From Dichotomocladium elegans (taxonomy: Eukaryota > Mucoromycota > Mucoromycetes > Mucorales > Lichtheimiaceae), in contig JAIXMN010000039.1 of NCBI GenBank assembly GCA_025716815.1, forward strand, positions 1-64,000: 64,000 nt of DNA, given 5' to 3'. Below, piece by piece: positions 1 to 12,644 of the stretch (the stretch's first letter is position 1; each line of letters starts with the position of its first letter). The position numbers and the translations under genes are program-made. The notes beneath the pieces are model-generated. The model saw only the letters and a list, made by a program, of their open reading frames with translations. It had not been told where the DNA came from and searched no databases.

Positions 1-1027
1 TCAAGTGTAAAAAATGACTTGGACGTTTTGAGGAAAAGTCCTTGAAGTGACCCCAGTCAAGTGTAAAATGACTTGGACGTTTTGAGGAAAAGTCCTTGAA
101 GTGACCCCAGTCAAGTCCCAAAATGACCTAGGATGATTGGAAGTCAAGTCTAAAAAGACCTAGGATGATTCCCATTCAAGTCTAAAAAAGACCTAGGATG
201 AGTCCAAGTCAAGTCTGAAAAAGACCTAGGGTGAGTCCAAGTCAAGTCTAAAAAAGACCAAGGATCAGTCCAAGTCAAGTCTAAAAAAGACCTAGAGTAA
301 GTCCTAGTCAAGTCTAAAAAAGACCTAGGACGATTCCCATTCAAGTCTAAAAAGACCTAGGATGATTAGAAGTCAGTCTAAAAAAGACCTTAGGATGATA
401 TTCCAAGTCTAAAAAAAGACCTAGGATCAGTCCAAGTCATGTCTAAAAAGACCTAGGCCAAGTCCAAGTCAAGTCTAAAATAGACCTAGGATGATTGGAA
501 GTCAAGTGTAAAAAAGACCTAGGATGATTAGAAGTCAAGTCTAAAAAGACCTAGGATCAGTCCAAGTCAAGTCTAAAAGACCTAGGATCAGTCCAAGTCA
601 AGTCTAAAAAAGACCTAGGATGAGTCCAAGTCAAGTCTAAAAAAAGACCTAGGCCAAGTCCAAGTCAAGTCTAAAATAGACCTAGGATGATTAGAAGTCA
701 AGTCTAAAAAAGACCTAGGATCAGTCCAAGTCAAGTCTAAAAAAGACCTAGGATGATTGCAAGTCAAGTCTAAAAAAGACCTAGGATCAGTCCAAGTCAA
801 GTCTAAAAAGACCTAGGATGATTCCCATTCAAGTCTAAAAAAGACCTAGGATGATTCCAGGTCAAGTCTAAAAAAGACCTAGGCCAAGTCCAAGTCAAGT
901 CTAAAAAAGACCTAGGATGAATCCAAGTCAAGTCGAAAAAAGACCTAGGATCTGCCAAGTCAAGTCTAAAAAGACCTAGGATGAGTCCAAGTCAAGTCTA
1001 AAAAAGATCTAGGGTATGTCCTAGTCA
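1..1027. repeat. Partial first satellite unit (33-bp and 55-bp repeats)
   Basis: Left-truncated unit without a core of its own. It has 55-bp type repeats at 1-125, then 33-bp repeats. Small single-base deletions (for example near 370-410 and 540-580) break the 33-bp phase more often than in the later units, so this copy is less regular. Confidence 0.9.
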
Positions 1028-2822
1028 ATCATTTCGGCCTTGAAGGTTTTTCATTACTTGCAGGTCGTAATGTGGTCCGTTTGGGCTCAACGTTGGATCA
1101 TTCGAAAGCTCTCGACGCGCCCGTTCGAATGGTGGTACTCCGGAGGCCCTCCGGGCACGAAATCGGGGTCAAAAAGCCCCTCGCGCGTCGTGAATGAATT
1201 TTCGTGCAGGTGCTTTTGTGTGTTTCTCAACGCGTTCTGGTCCGTTTGGCATGAAACTTGGTTTATTCGATGCGCCGAAATTTTGCGCACAAGAAACCAT
1301 CGCGGCATTTGCATGAGAAGAATGCAAATGCGCGGTTATTACGAAAAAACATGAGGTGAAAATTTTATTTTCAGGTTTCTGTTTGTTTTCATGACGCACA
1401 TGCTTTTGCCATTCATTTTATTGCGGTTTTAAATTTTTTATGTTTTTTTGTATTTTTTTGCGATAAAGGATGCTGCGATTCACTACAGAAAACACCTAGA
1501 GAGTGTCTCAAAGATGTCCGAAAATGTCCCACATGTGTTGCAGAAAAGTCCTAAGATGGGTCCCAGTCAAGTGTAAAAATGACCTAGACGTATTGGGGAA
1601 AAGACCTAGGATGGGTCCCAGTCAAGTGTAAAAATGACTTGGACGTTTTGAGGAAAAGTCCTTGAAGTGACCCCAGTCAAGTGTAAAAATGACTTGGACG
1701 TTTTGAGGAAAAGTCCTTGAAGTGACCCCAGTCAAGTCCCAAAATGACTTGGACGTTTTGAGGAAAAGACCTAGGATGGGTCCCAGTCAAGTGTAAAAAT
1801 GACTTGGACGTTTTGAGGAAAAGTCCTTGAAGTGACCCCAGTCAAGTGTAAAAATGACTTGGACGTTTTGAGGAAAAGTCCTTGAAGTGACCCCAGTCAA
1901 GTCCCAAAATGACCTAGGATGATTGGAAGTCAAGTCTAAAAAAGACCTAGGATGATTCCCATTCAAGTCTAAAAAAGACCTAGGATGAGTCCAAGTCAAG
2001 TCTGAAAAAGACCTAGGGTGAGTCCAAGTCAAGTCTAAAAAAGACCAAGGATCAGTCCAAGTCAAGTCTAAAAAAGACCTAGAGTAAGTCCTAGTCAAGT
2101 CTAAAAAAGACCTAGGACGATTCCCATTCAAGTCTAAAAAAGACCTAGGATGATTAGAAGTCAAGTCTAAAAAAGACCTAGGATGATTCCAAGTCAAGTC
2201 TAAAAAAGACCTAGGATCAGTCCAAGTCATGTCTAAAAAAGACCTAGGCCAAGTCCAAGTCAAGTCTAAAATAGACCTAGGATGATTGGAAGTCAAGTGT
2301 AAAAAAGACCTAGGATGATTAGAAGTCAAGTCTAAAAAAGACCTAGGATCAGTCCAAGTCAAGTCTAAAAAAGACCTAGGATCAGTCCAAGTCAAGTCTA
2401 AAAAAGACCTAGGATGAGTCCAAGTCAAGTCTAAAAAAAGACCTAGGCCAAGTCCAAGTCAAGTCTAAAATAGACCTAGGATGATTAGAAGTCAAGTCTA
2501 AAAAAGACCTAGGATCAGTCCAAGTCAAGTCTAAAAAAGACCTAGGATGATTGCAAGTCAAGTCTAAAAAAGACCTAGGATCAGTCCAAGTCAAGTCTAA
2601 AAAAGACCTAGGATGATTCCCATTCAAGTCTAAAAAAGACCTAGGATGATTCCAGGTCAAGTCTAAAAAAGACCTAGGCCAAGTCCAAGTCAAGTCTAAA
2701 AAAGACCTAGGATGAATCCAAGTCAAGTCGAAAAAAGACCTAGGATCTGCCAAGTCAAGTCTAAAAAGACCTAGGATGAGTCCAAGTCAAGTCTAAAAAA
2801 GATCTAGGGTATGTCCTAGTCA
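1028..2822. repeat. Satellite unit 1 (type unit, 1795 bp)
   Basis: Order within the unit: core at about 1028-1550, 55-bp repeats at about 1550-1915, 33-bp repeats at about 1915-2822. The core contains a near-palindrome CCGGAG-GCC-CTCCGG at about 1140-1154. The string GGTCCGTTTGG occurs twice, 165 bp apart (1074 and 1239), hinting that the core arose from two diverged monomers of about 150-165 bp. Confidence 0.9.
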
Positions 2823-4564
2823 ATCATTTCGGCCTTGAAGGTTTTTCATTACTTGCAGGTCGTAATGTGGTCCGTTTGGGCTCAACGTTGGATCATTCGA
2901 AAGCTCTCGACGCGCCCGTTCGAATGGTGGTACTCCGGAGGCCCTCCGGGCACGAAATCGGGGTCAAAAAGCCCCTCGCGCGTCGTGAATGAATTTTCGT
3001 GCAGGTGCTTTTGTGTGTTTCTCAACGCGTTCTGGTCCGTTTGGCATGAAACTTGGTTTATTCGATGCGCCGAAATTTTGCGCACAAGAAACCATCGCGG
3101 CATTTGCATGAGAAGAATGCAAATGCGCGGTTATTACGAAAAAACATGAGGTGAAAATTTTATTTTCAGGTTTCTGTTTGTTTTCATGACGCACATGCTT
3201 TTGCCATTCATTTTATTGCGGTTTTAAATTTTTTATGTTTTTTTGTATTTTTTTGCGATAAAGGATGCTGCGATTCACTACAGAAAACACCTAGAGAGTG
3301 TCTCAAAGATGTCCGAAAATGTCCCACATGTGTTGCAGAAAAGTCCTAAGATGGGTCCCAGTCAAGTGTAAAAATGACCTAGACGTATTGGGGAAAAGAC
3401 CTAGGATGGGTCCCAGTCAAGTGTAAAAATGACTTGGACGTTTTGAGGAAAAGTCCTTGAAGTGACCCAGTCAAAAAAGACAGTTAAAAGTCTTGAAGTG
3501 ACCCCAGTCAAGTCCCAAAATGACTTGGACGTTTTGAGGAAAAGACCTAGGATGGGTCCCAGTCAAGTGTAAAAATGACTTGGACGTTTTGAGGAAAAGT
3601 CCTTGAAGTGACCCCAGTCAAGTGTAAAAATGACTTGGACGTTTTGAGGAAAAGTCCTTGAAGTGACCCCAGTCAAGTCCCAAAATGACCTAGGATGATT
3701 GGAAGTCAAGTCTAAAAAAGACCTAGGATGATTCCCATTCAAGTCTAAAAAAGACCTAGGATGAGTCCAAGTCAAGTCTGAAAAAGACCTAGGGTGAGTC
3801 CAAGTCAAGTCTAAAAAAGACCAAGGATCAGTCCAAGTCAAGTCTAAAAAAGACCTAGAGTAAGTCCTAGTCAAGTCTAAAAAAGACCTAGGACGATTCC
3901 CATTCAAGTCTAAAAAAGACCTAGGATGATTAGAAGTCAAGTCTAAAAAAGACCTAGGATGATTCCAAGTCAAGTCTAAAAAAGACCTAGGATCAGTCCA
4001 AGTCATGTCTAAAAAAGACCTAGGCCAAGTCCAAGTCAAGTCTAAAATAGACCTAGGATGATTGGAAGTCAAGTGTAAAAAAGACCTAGGATGATTAGAA
4101 GTCAAGTCTAAAAAAGACCTAGGATCAGTCCAAGTCAAGTCTAAAAAAGACCTAGGATGAGTCCAAGTCAAGTCTAAAAAAGACCTAGGCCAAGTCCAAG
4201 TCAAGTCTAAAATAGACCTAGGATGATTAGAAGTCAAGTCTAAAAAAGACCTAGGATCAGTCCAAGTCAAGTCTAAAAAAGACCTAGGATGATTGCAAGT
4301 CAAGTCTAAAAAAGACCTAGGATCAGTCCAAGTCAAGTCTAAAAAAGACCTAGGATGATTCCCATTCAAGTCTAAAAAAGACCTAGGATGATTCCAGGTC
4401 AAGTCTAAAAAAGACCTAGGCCAAGTCCAAGTCAAGTCTAAAAAAGACCTAGGATGAATCCAAGTCAAGTCGAAAAAAGACCTAGGATCTGCCAAGTCAA
4501 GTCTAAAAAGACCTAGGATGAGTCCAAGTCAAGTCTAAAAAAGATCTAGGGTATGTCCTAGTCA
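2823..4564. repeat. Satellite unit 2 (1742 bp, deleted variant)
   Basis: Same architecture as unit 1 but about 52 bp shorter. It lacks some 33/55-bp subunits and has a scrambled junction near 3460-3500, where a 55-bp repeat is interrupted by a short A-rich string. Confidence 0.9.
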
Positions 4565-6357
4565 ATCATTTCGGCCTTGAAGGTTTTTCATTACTTGCAG
4601 GTCGTAATGTGGTCCGTTTGGGCTCAACGTTGGATCATTCGAAAGCTCTCGACGCGCCCGTTCGAATGGTGGTACTCCGGAGGCCCTCCGGGCACGAAAT
4701 CGGGGTCAAAAAGCCCCTCGCGCGTCGTGAATGAATTTTCGTGCAGGTGCTTTTGTGTGTTTCTCAACGCGTTCTGGTCCGTTTGGCATGAAACTTGGTT
4801 TATTCGATGCGCCGAAATTTTGCGCACAAGAAACCATCGCGGCATTTGCATGAGAAGAATGCAAATGCGCGGTTATTACGAAAAAACATGAGGTGAAAAT
4901 TTTATTTTCAGGTTTCTGTTTGTTTTCATGACGCACATGCTTTTGCCATTCATTTTATTGCGGTTTTAAATTTTTTATGTTTTTTTGTATTTTTTTGCGA
5001 TAAAGGATGCTGCGATTCACTACAGAAAACACCTAGAGAGTGTCTCAAAGATGTCCGAAAATGTCCCACATGTGTTGCAGAAAAGTCCTAAGATGGGTCC
5101 CAGTCAAGTGTAAAAATGACCTAGACGTATTGGGGAAAAGACCTAGGATGGGTCCCAGTCAAGTGTAAAAATGACTTGGACGTTTTGAGGAAAAGTCCTT
5201 GAAGTGACCCCAGTCAAGTGTAAAAATGACTTGGACGTTTTGAGGAAAAGTCCTTGAAGTGACCCCAGTCAAGTCCCAAAATGACTTGGACGTTTTGAGG
5301 AAAAGACCTAGGATGGGTCCCAGTCAAGTGTAAAAATGACTTGGACGTTTTGAGGAAAAGTCCTTGAAGTGACCCCAGTCAAGTGTAAAAATGACTTGGA
5401 CGTTTTGAGGAAAAGTCCTTGAAGTGACCCCAGTCAAGTCCCAAAATGACCTAGGATGATTGGAAGTCAAGTCTAAAAAAGACCTAGGATGATTCCCATT
5501 CAAGTCTAAAAAAGACCTAGGATGAGTCCAAGTCAAGTCTGAAAAAGACCTAGGGTGAGTCCAAGTCAAGTCTAAAAAAGACCAAGGATCAGTCCAAGTC
5601 AAGTCTAAAAAAGACCTAGAGTAAGTCCTAGTCAAGTCTAAAAAAGACCTAGGACGATTCCCATTCAAGTCTAAAAAAGACCTAGGATGATTAGAAGTCA
5701 AGTCTAAAAAAGACCTAGGATGATTCCAAGTCAAGTCTAAAAAAGACCTAGGATCAGTCCAAGTCAGTCTAAAAAAGACCTAGGCCAAGTCCAAGTCAAG
5801 TCTAAAATAGACCTAGGATGATTGGAAGTCAAGTGTAAAAAAGACCTAGGATGATTAGAAGTCAAGTCTAAAAAAGACCTAGGATCAGTCCAAGTCAAGT
5901 CTAAAAAAGACCTAGGATCAGTCCAAGTCAAGTCTAAAAAAGACCTAGGATGAGTCCAAGTCAAGTCTAAAAAAGACCTAGGCCAAGTCCAAGTCAAGTC
6001 TAAAATAGACCTAGGATGATTAGAAGTCAAGTCTAAAAAAGACCTAGGATCAGTCCAAGTCAAGTCTAAAAAAGACCTAGGATGATTGCAAGTCAAGTCT
6101 AAAAAAGACCTAGGATCAGTCCAAGTCAAGTCTAAAAAAGACCTAGGATGATTCCCATTCAAGTCTAAAAAAGACCTAGGATGATTCCAGGTCAAGTCTA
6201 AAAAAGACCTAGGCCAAGTCCAAGTCAAGTCTAAAAAAGACCTAGGATGAATCCAAGTCAAGTCGAAAAAAGACCTAGGATCTGCCAAGTCAAGTCTAAA
6301 AAGACCTAGGATGAGTCCAAGTCAAGTCTAAAAAAGATCTAGGGTATGTCCTAGTCA
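4565..6357. repeat. Satellite unit 3 (1793 bp)
   Basis: Same core and subrepeat order as unit 1. A 2-bp loss near 5764 breaks the 33-bp phase once. Confidence 0.9.
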
Positions 6358-8151
6358 ATCATTTCGGCCTTGAAGGTTTTTCATTACTTGCAGGTCGTAA
6401 TGTGGTCCGTTTGGGCTCAACGTTGGATCATTCGAAAGCTCTCGACGCGCCCGTTCGAATGGTGGTACTCCGGAGGCCCTCCGGGCACGAAATCGGGGTC
6501 AAAAAGCCCCTCGCGCGTCGTGAATGAATTTTCGTGCAGGTGCTTTTGTGTGTTTCTCAACGCGTTCTGGTCCGTTTGGCATGAAACTTGGTTTATTCGA
6601 TGCGCCGAAATTTTGCGCACAAGAAACCATCGCGGCATTTGCATGAGAAGAATGCAAATGCGCGGTTATTACGAAAAAACATGAGGTGAAAATTTTATTT
6701 TCAGGTTTCTGTTTGTTTTCATGACGCACATGCTTTTGCCATTCATTTTATTGCGGTTTTAAATTTTTTATGTTTTTTTGTATTTTTTTGCGATAAAGGA
6801 TGCTGCGATTCACTACAGAAAACACCTAGAGAGTGTCTCAAAGATGTCCGAAAATGTCCCACATGTGTTGCAGAAAAGTCCTAAGATGGGTCCCAGTCAA
6901 GTGTAAAAATGACCTAGACGTATTGGGGAAAAGACCTAGGATGGGTCCCAGTCAAGTGTAAAAATGACTTGGACGTTTTGAGGAAAAGTCCTTGAAGTGA
7001 CCCCAGTCAAGTGTAAAAATGACTTGGACGTTTTGAGGAAAAGTCCTTGAAGTGACCCCAGTCAAGTCCCAAAATGACTTGGACGTTTTGAGGAAAAGAC
7101 CTAGGATGGGTCCCAGTCAAGTGTAAAAATGACTTGGACGTTTTGAGGAAAAGTCCTTGAAGTGACCCCAGTCAAGTGTAAAAATGACTTGGACGTTTTG
7201 AGGAAAAGTCCTTGAAGTGACCCCAGTCAAGTCCCAAAATGACCTAGGATGATTGGAAGTCAAGTCTAAAAAAGACCTAGGATGATTCCCATTCAAGTCT
7301 AAAAAAGACCTAGGATGAGTCCAAGTCAAGTCTGAAAAAGACCTAGGGTGAGTCCAAGTCAAGTCTAAAAAAGACCAAGGATCAGTCCAAGTCAAGTCTA
7401 AAAAAGACCTAGAGTAAGTCCTAGTCAAGTCTAAAAAAGACCTAGGACGATTCCCATTCAAGTCTAAAAAAGACCTAGGATGATTAGAAGTCAAGTCTAA
7501 AAAAGACCTAGGATGATTCCAAGTCAAGTCTAAAAAAGACCTAGGATCAGTCCAAGTCAAGTCTAAAAAAGACCTAGGCCAAGTCCAAGTCAAGTCTAAA
7601 ATAGACCTAGGATGATTGGAAGTCAAGTGTAAAAAAGACCTAGGATGATTAGAAGTCAAGTCTAAAAAAGACCTAGGATCAGTCCAAGTCAAGTCTAAAA
7701 AAGACCTAGGATCAGTCCAAGTCAAGTCTAAAAAAGACCTAGGATGAGTCCAAGTCAAGTCTAAAAAAGACCTAGGCCAAGTCCAAGTCAAGTCTAAAAT
7801 AGACCTAGGATGATTAGAAGTCAAGTCTAAAAAAGACCTAGGATCAGTCCAAGTCAAGTCTAAAAAAGACCTAGGATGATTGCAAGTCAAGTCTAAAAAA
7901 GACCTAGGATCAGTCCAAGTCAAGTCTAAAAAAGACCTAGGATGATTCCCATTCAAGTCTAAAAAAGACCTAGGATGATTCCAGGTCAAGTCTAAAAAAG
8001 ACCTAGGCCAAGTCCAAGTCAAGTCTAAAAAAGACCTAGGATGAATCCAAGTCAAGTCGAAAAAAGACCTAGGATCTGCCAAGTCAAGTCTAAAAAGACC
8101 TAGGATGAGTCCAAGTCAAGTCTAAAAAAGATCTAGGGTATGTCCTAGTCA
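6358..8151. repeat. Satellite unit 4 (1794 bp)
   Basis: Nearly identical to unit 3 with the 33-bp phase intact throughout, so the minus strand is open for 321 codons (7117-8082). Confidence 0.9.
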
Positions 8152-9945
8152 ATCATTTCGGCCTTGAAGGTTTTTCATTACTTGCAGGTCGTAATGTGGT
8201 CCGTTTGGGCTCAACGTTGGATCATTCGAAAGCTCTCGACGCGCCCGTTCGAATGGTGGTACTCCGGAGGCCCTCCGGGCACGAAATCGGGGTCAAAAAG
8301 CCCCTCGCGCGTCGTGAATGAATTTTCGTGCAGGTGCTTTTGTGTGTTTCTCAACGCGTTCTGGTCCGTTTGGCATGAAACTTGGTTTATTCGATGCGCC
8401 GAAATTTTGCGCACAAGAAACCATCGCGGCATTTGCATGAGAAGAATGCAAATGCGCGGTTATTACGAAAAAACATGAGGTGAAAATTTTATTTTCAGGT
8501 TTCTGTTTGTTTTCATGACGCACATGCTTTTGCCATTCATTTTATTGCGGTTTTAAATTTTTTATGTTTTTTTGTATTTTTTTGCGATAAAGGATGCTGC
8601 GATTCACTACAGAAAACACCTAGAGAGTGTCTCAAAGATGTCCGAAAATGTCCCACATGTGTTGCAGAAAAGTCCTAAGATGGGTCCCAGTCAAGTGTAA
8701 AAATGACCTAGACGTATTGGGGAAAAGACCTAGGATGGGTCCCAGTCAAGTGTAAAAATGACTTGGACGTTTTGAGGAAAAGTCCTTGAAGTGACCCCAG
8801 TCAAGTGTAAAAATGACTTGGACGTTTTGAGGAAAAGTCCTTGAAGTGACCCCAGTCAAGTCCCAAAATGACTTGGACGTTTTGAGGAAAAGACCTAGGA
8901 TGGGTCCCAGTCAAGTGTAAAAATGACTTGGACGTTTTGAGGAAAAGTCCTTGAAGTGACCCCAGTCAAGTGTAAAAATGACTTGGACGTTTTGAGGAAA
9001 AGTCCTTGAAGTGACCCCAGTCAAGTCCCAAAATGACCTAGGATGATTGGAAGTCAAGTCTAAAAAAGACCTAGGATGATTCCCATTCAAGTCTAAAAAA
9101 GACCTAGGATGAGTCCAAGTCAAGTCTGAAAAAGACCTAGGGTGAGTCCAAGTCAAGTCTAAAAAAGACCAAGGATCAGTCCAAGTCAAGTCTAAAAAAG
9201 ACCTAGAGTAAGTCCTAGTCAAGTCTAAAAAAGACCTAGGACGATTCCCATTCAAGTCTAAAAAAGACCTAGGATGATTAGAAGTCAAGTCTAAAAAAGA
9301 CCTAGGATGATTCCAAGTCAAGTCTAAAAAAGACCTAGGATCAGTCCAAGTCATGTCTAAAAAAGACCTAGGCCAAGTCCAAGTCAAGTCTAAAATAGAC
9401 CTAGGATGATTGGAAGTCAAGTGTAAAAAAGACCTAGGATGATTAGAAGTCAAGTCTAAAAAAGACCTAGGATCAGTCCAAGTCAAGTCTAAAAAAGACC
9501 TAGGATCAGTCCAAGTCAAGTCTAAAAAAGACCTAGGATGAGTCCAAGTCAAGTCTAAAAAAGACCTAGGCCAAGTCCAAGTCAAGTCTAAAATAGACCT
9601 AGGATGATTAGAAGTCAAGTCTAAAAAAGACCTAGGATCAGTCCAAGTCAAGTCTAAAAAAGACCTAGGATGATTGCAAGTCAAGTCTAAAAAAGACCTA
9701 GGATCAGTCCAAGTCAAGTCTAAAAAAGACCTAGGATGATTCCCATTCAAGTCTAAAAAAGACCTAGGATGATTCCAGGTCAAGTCTAAAAAAGACCTAG
9801 GCCAAGTCCAAGTCAAGTCTAAAAAAGACCTAGGATGAATCCAAGTCAAGTCGAAAAAAGACCTAGGATCTGCCAAGTCAAGTCTAAAAAGACCTAGGAT
9901 GAGTCCAAGTCAAGTCTAAAAAAGATCTAGGGTATGTCCTAGTCA
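8152..9945. repeat. Satellite unit 5 (1794 bp)
   Basis: Nearly identical to unit 4. It differs by single bases within the 33-bp section. Confidence 0.9.
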
Positions 9946-10480
9946 ATCATTTCGGCCTTGAAGGTTTTTCATTACTTGCAGGTCGTAATGTGGTCCGTTT
10001 GGGCTCAACGTTGGATCATTCGAAAGCTCTCGACGCGCCCGTTCGAATGGTGGTACTCCGGAGGCCCTCCGGGCACGAAATATGGGTCAAAAAGCCCCAC
10101 GCGCGTCGAGAATGCATTTTCGTGAAGGTGCTTTTGTGTGTTTCTCAACGCGTTCTGGTCCGTTTGGCATGAAACTTGGTTTATTCGATGCGCCGAAATT
10201 TTGCGCACAAGAAACCATCGCGGCATTTGCATGAGAAGAATGCAAATGCGCGGTTATTACGAAAAAACATGAGGTGAAAATTTTATTTTCAGGTTTCTGT
10301 TTGTTTTCATGACGCACATGCTTTTGCCATTCATTTTATTGCGGTTTTAAATTTTTTATGTTTTTTTGTATTTTTTTGCGATAAAGGATGCTGCGATTCA
10401 CTACAGAAAACACCTAGAGAGTGTCTCAAAGATGTCCGAAAATGTCCCACATGTGTTGCAGAAAAGTCCTAAGATGGGTC
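9946..10480. repeat. Sixth satellite core, diverged edge copy
   Basis: Last copy of the unique core. Several substitutions cluster at 10080-10130 where the other five cores agree with one another. Edge copies of satellites are expected to escape homogenisation. Confidence 0.9.
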
Positions 10481-11880
10481 CCAGTCAAGTGTAAAAATGA
10501 CCTAGACGTATTGGGGAAAAGACCTAGGATGGGTCCCAGTCAAGTGTAAAAATGACTTGGACGTTTTGAGGAAAAGTCCTTGAAGTAACCTCAGTCAAGT
10601 GTAAAAATGACCTAGACGTTTTGAGGAAAAGACCTAGGATGGGTCCCAGTCAAGTGTAAAAATGACTTGGACGTTTTGAGGAAAAGTCCTTGAAGTGACC
10701 CCAGTCAAGTCCCAAAATGACTTGGACGTTTTGAGGAAAAGTCCTTGAAGTGACCCCAGTCAAGTCCCAAAATGACCTAGACGTTTTGAGGAAAAGACCT
10801 AGGATGGGTCCCAGTCAAGTGTAAAAATGACTTGGACGTTTTGAGGAAAAGTCCTTGAAGTGACCCCAGTCAAGTGTAAAAATGACTTGGACGTTTTGAG
10901 GAAAAGTCCTTGAAGTGACCCCAGTCAAGTGTAAAAATGACTTGGACGTTTTGAGGAAAAGTCCTTGAAGTGACCCCAGTCAAGTCCCAAAATGACCTAG
11001 ACGTTTTGAGGAAAAGACCTAGGATGGGTCCCAGTCAAGTGTAAAAATGACTTGGACGTTTTGAGGAAAAGTCCTTGAAGTGACCCCAGTCAAGTGTAAA
11101 AATGACTTGGACGTTTTGAGGAAAAGTCCTTGAAGTGACCCCAGTCAAGTGTAAAAATGACTTGGACGTTTTGAGGAAAAGTCCTTGAAGTGACCCCAGT
11201 CAAGTGTAAAAATGACTTGGACGTTTTGAGGAAAAGTCCTTGAAGTGACCCCAGTCAAGTCCCAAAATGACCTAGACGTTTTGAGGAAAAGACCTAGGAT
11301 GGGTCCCAGTCAAGTGTAAAAATGACTTGGACGTTTTGAGGAAAAGTCCTTGAAGTGACCCCAGTCAAGTGTAAAAATGACTTGGACGTTTTGAGGAAAA
11401 GTCCTTGAAGTGACCCCATTCAAGTGTAAAAATGACTTGGACGTTTTGAGGAAAAGTCCTTGAAGTGACCCCAGTCAAGTCCCAAAATGACCTAGACGTT
11501 TTGAGGAAAAGACCTAGGATGGGTCCCAGTCAAGTGTAAAAATGACTTGGACGTTTTGAGGAAAAGTCCTTGAAGTGACCCCAGTCAAGTCCCAAAATGA
11601 CTTGGACGTTTTGAGGAAAAGTCCTTGAAGTGACCCCAGTCAAGTGTAAAAATGACTTGGACGTTTTGAGGAAAAGTCCTTGAAGTGACCCCAGTCAAGT
11701 CCCAAAATGACCTAGACGTTTTGAGGAAAAGACCTAGGATGGGTCCCAGTCAAGTGTAAAAATGACTTGGACGTTTTGAGGAAAAGTCCTTGAAGTGACC
11801 CCAGTCAAGTCCCAAAATGACCTAGACGTTCTGAGGAAAAGACCTAGGAGACACCCCAGTCAAGTCCCAAAAAGACCTAG
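10481..11880. repeat. Pure 55-bp minisatellite array
   Basis: About 25 tandem copies of the 55-bp repeat. The exact 55-bp spacing can be read between the CAAGTGTAAA strings at 10871 and 10926. Two variants alternate (GTGTAAAAATGACTTGG and CCCAAAATGACCTAG), so there is also a higher-order pattern of about 165-220 bp. Confidence 0.9.
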
Positions 11881-12300
11881 GATGATTGGAAGTCAAGTGT
11901 AAAAAAGACCTAGGATGATTCCCATTCAAGTCTAAAAAAGACCTAGGATGAGTCCAAGTCAAGTCTGAAAAAGACCTAGGATGATTCCCATTCAAGTCTA
12001 AGAAAGTCCTAGGATGAGTTCAAGTCAAGTCTAGAAAAGACCTAGGATGATTCCAAGTCAAGTCTATAAAAGACCTAGAGTAAGTCCTAGTCAAGTCTAA
12101 AAAAGACCTAGGATGATTCCAAGTCAAGTCTATAAAAGACCTAGAGTAAGTCCTAGTCAAGTCTAAAAAAGACGTAGGATGAGTCCAAGTCAAGTCTAAA
12201 AAAGACCTAGAGTAAGTCCTAGTCAAGTCTAAAAAAGACCTAGGCCAAGTCCAAGTCAAGTCTAGAAAAGATCTAGGGTGAGTCCAAGTCAAGTCTAAAA
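11881..12300. repeat. Terminal block of diverged 33-bp repeats
   Basis: Right edge of the satellite. The 33-bp units carry private changes (for example TCTATAAAAGACC and TCTAGAAAAGACC). The array ends abruptly at about 12300 in non-repetitive sequence. Confidence 0.85.
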
Positions 12301-12644
12301 GATGTGCTCCGCTACCCCTCTTTCTGCTTCATCAATATTTCGTTGCAAATCCGTAACTATGACGAGCTGGTATTGAACGAGCAACCGTCGCTGTTTTTTT
12401 CGCAACACCCTGCCTTCACACTCCCCCCAACCCGTTATATCACCTTGACAACAGTATTTTTTTTTTAAAAAAAAGGGTCATTCAGACTCCACGATTTGTT
12501 CCCACGTCTCCATTGCAAAATTCAGATTCCAACTTCCTCGATCTCATGCTCATATCCATTGTCTTATTCCCTTCACACTATACCTAATAAATACAACATT
12601 TACACACATGCCGCGCAGCATTCTACATTCTCATTATTTTCCAT
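12301..12644. other. Non-repetitive gap next to the satellite
   Basis: No gene recognised. A run of T then A at about 12459-12475 may be a poly(A)-like or hairpin tract. The minus strand is open for about 40 codons next to the satellite edge (about 12300-12420), too little to call a gene. Confidence 0.5.

Larger units (their letters stand above)
1..12300. repeat. Higher-order satellite / macrosatellite array
   Basis: A continuous tandem array. The large unit is marked by a unique core that recurs at 1028, 2823, 4565, 6358, 8152 and 9946, giving periods of 1795, 1742, 1793, 1794 and 1794 bp. Inside each unit are a 33-bp minisatellite (consensus around AAGTCTAAAAAAGACCTAGG) and a 55-bp minisatellite (around GACTTGGACGTTTTGAGG). 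Both contain short inverted repeats, such as GTC-TAAAAAA-GAC, and the palindrome CCTAGG. Copies are nearly identical, which points to recent homogenisation. The minus strand of the 33-bp part is open over hundreds of codons because 33 is a multiple of three; I read this as a consequence of the period, not as a gene. A centromeric, subtelomeric or simple heterochromatic location cannot be told from the sequence. Confidence 0.95.

Noticed and set aside
1040..1399. Frames of 75-104 codons repeated in each satellite core
   Set aside because: Three overlapping frames on both strands, identical in each copy because the DNA is identical. No protein family is recognisable.
1787..9876. Long minus-strand frames of 11-residue repeats in the satellite as protein genes
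   Set aside because: They follow from a stop-free 33-bp period, shift or end wherever a unit has an indel, and start at non-ATG codons. They are kept only as a low-interest finding.
1..12300. CRISPR-like array
   Set aside because: The 33-bp and 55-bp repeats are head-to-tail with no unique spacers, and the context is eukaryotic.
1..12300. Ribosomal DNA intergenic spacer
   Set aside because: Spacer repeats would be flanked by 18S/28S or 5S genes; none is visible in the window.
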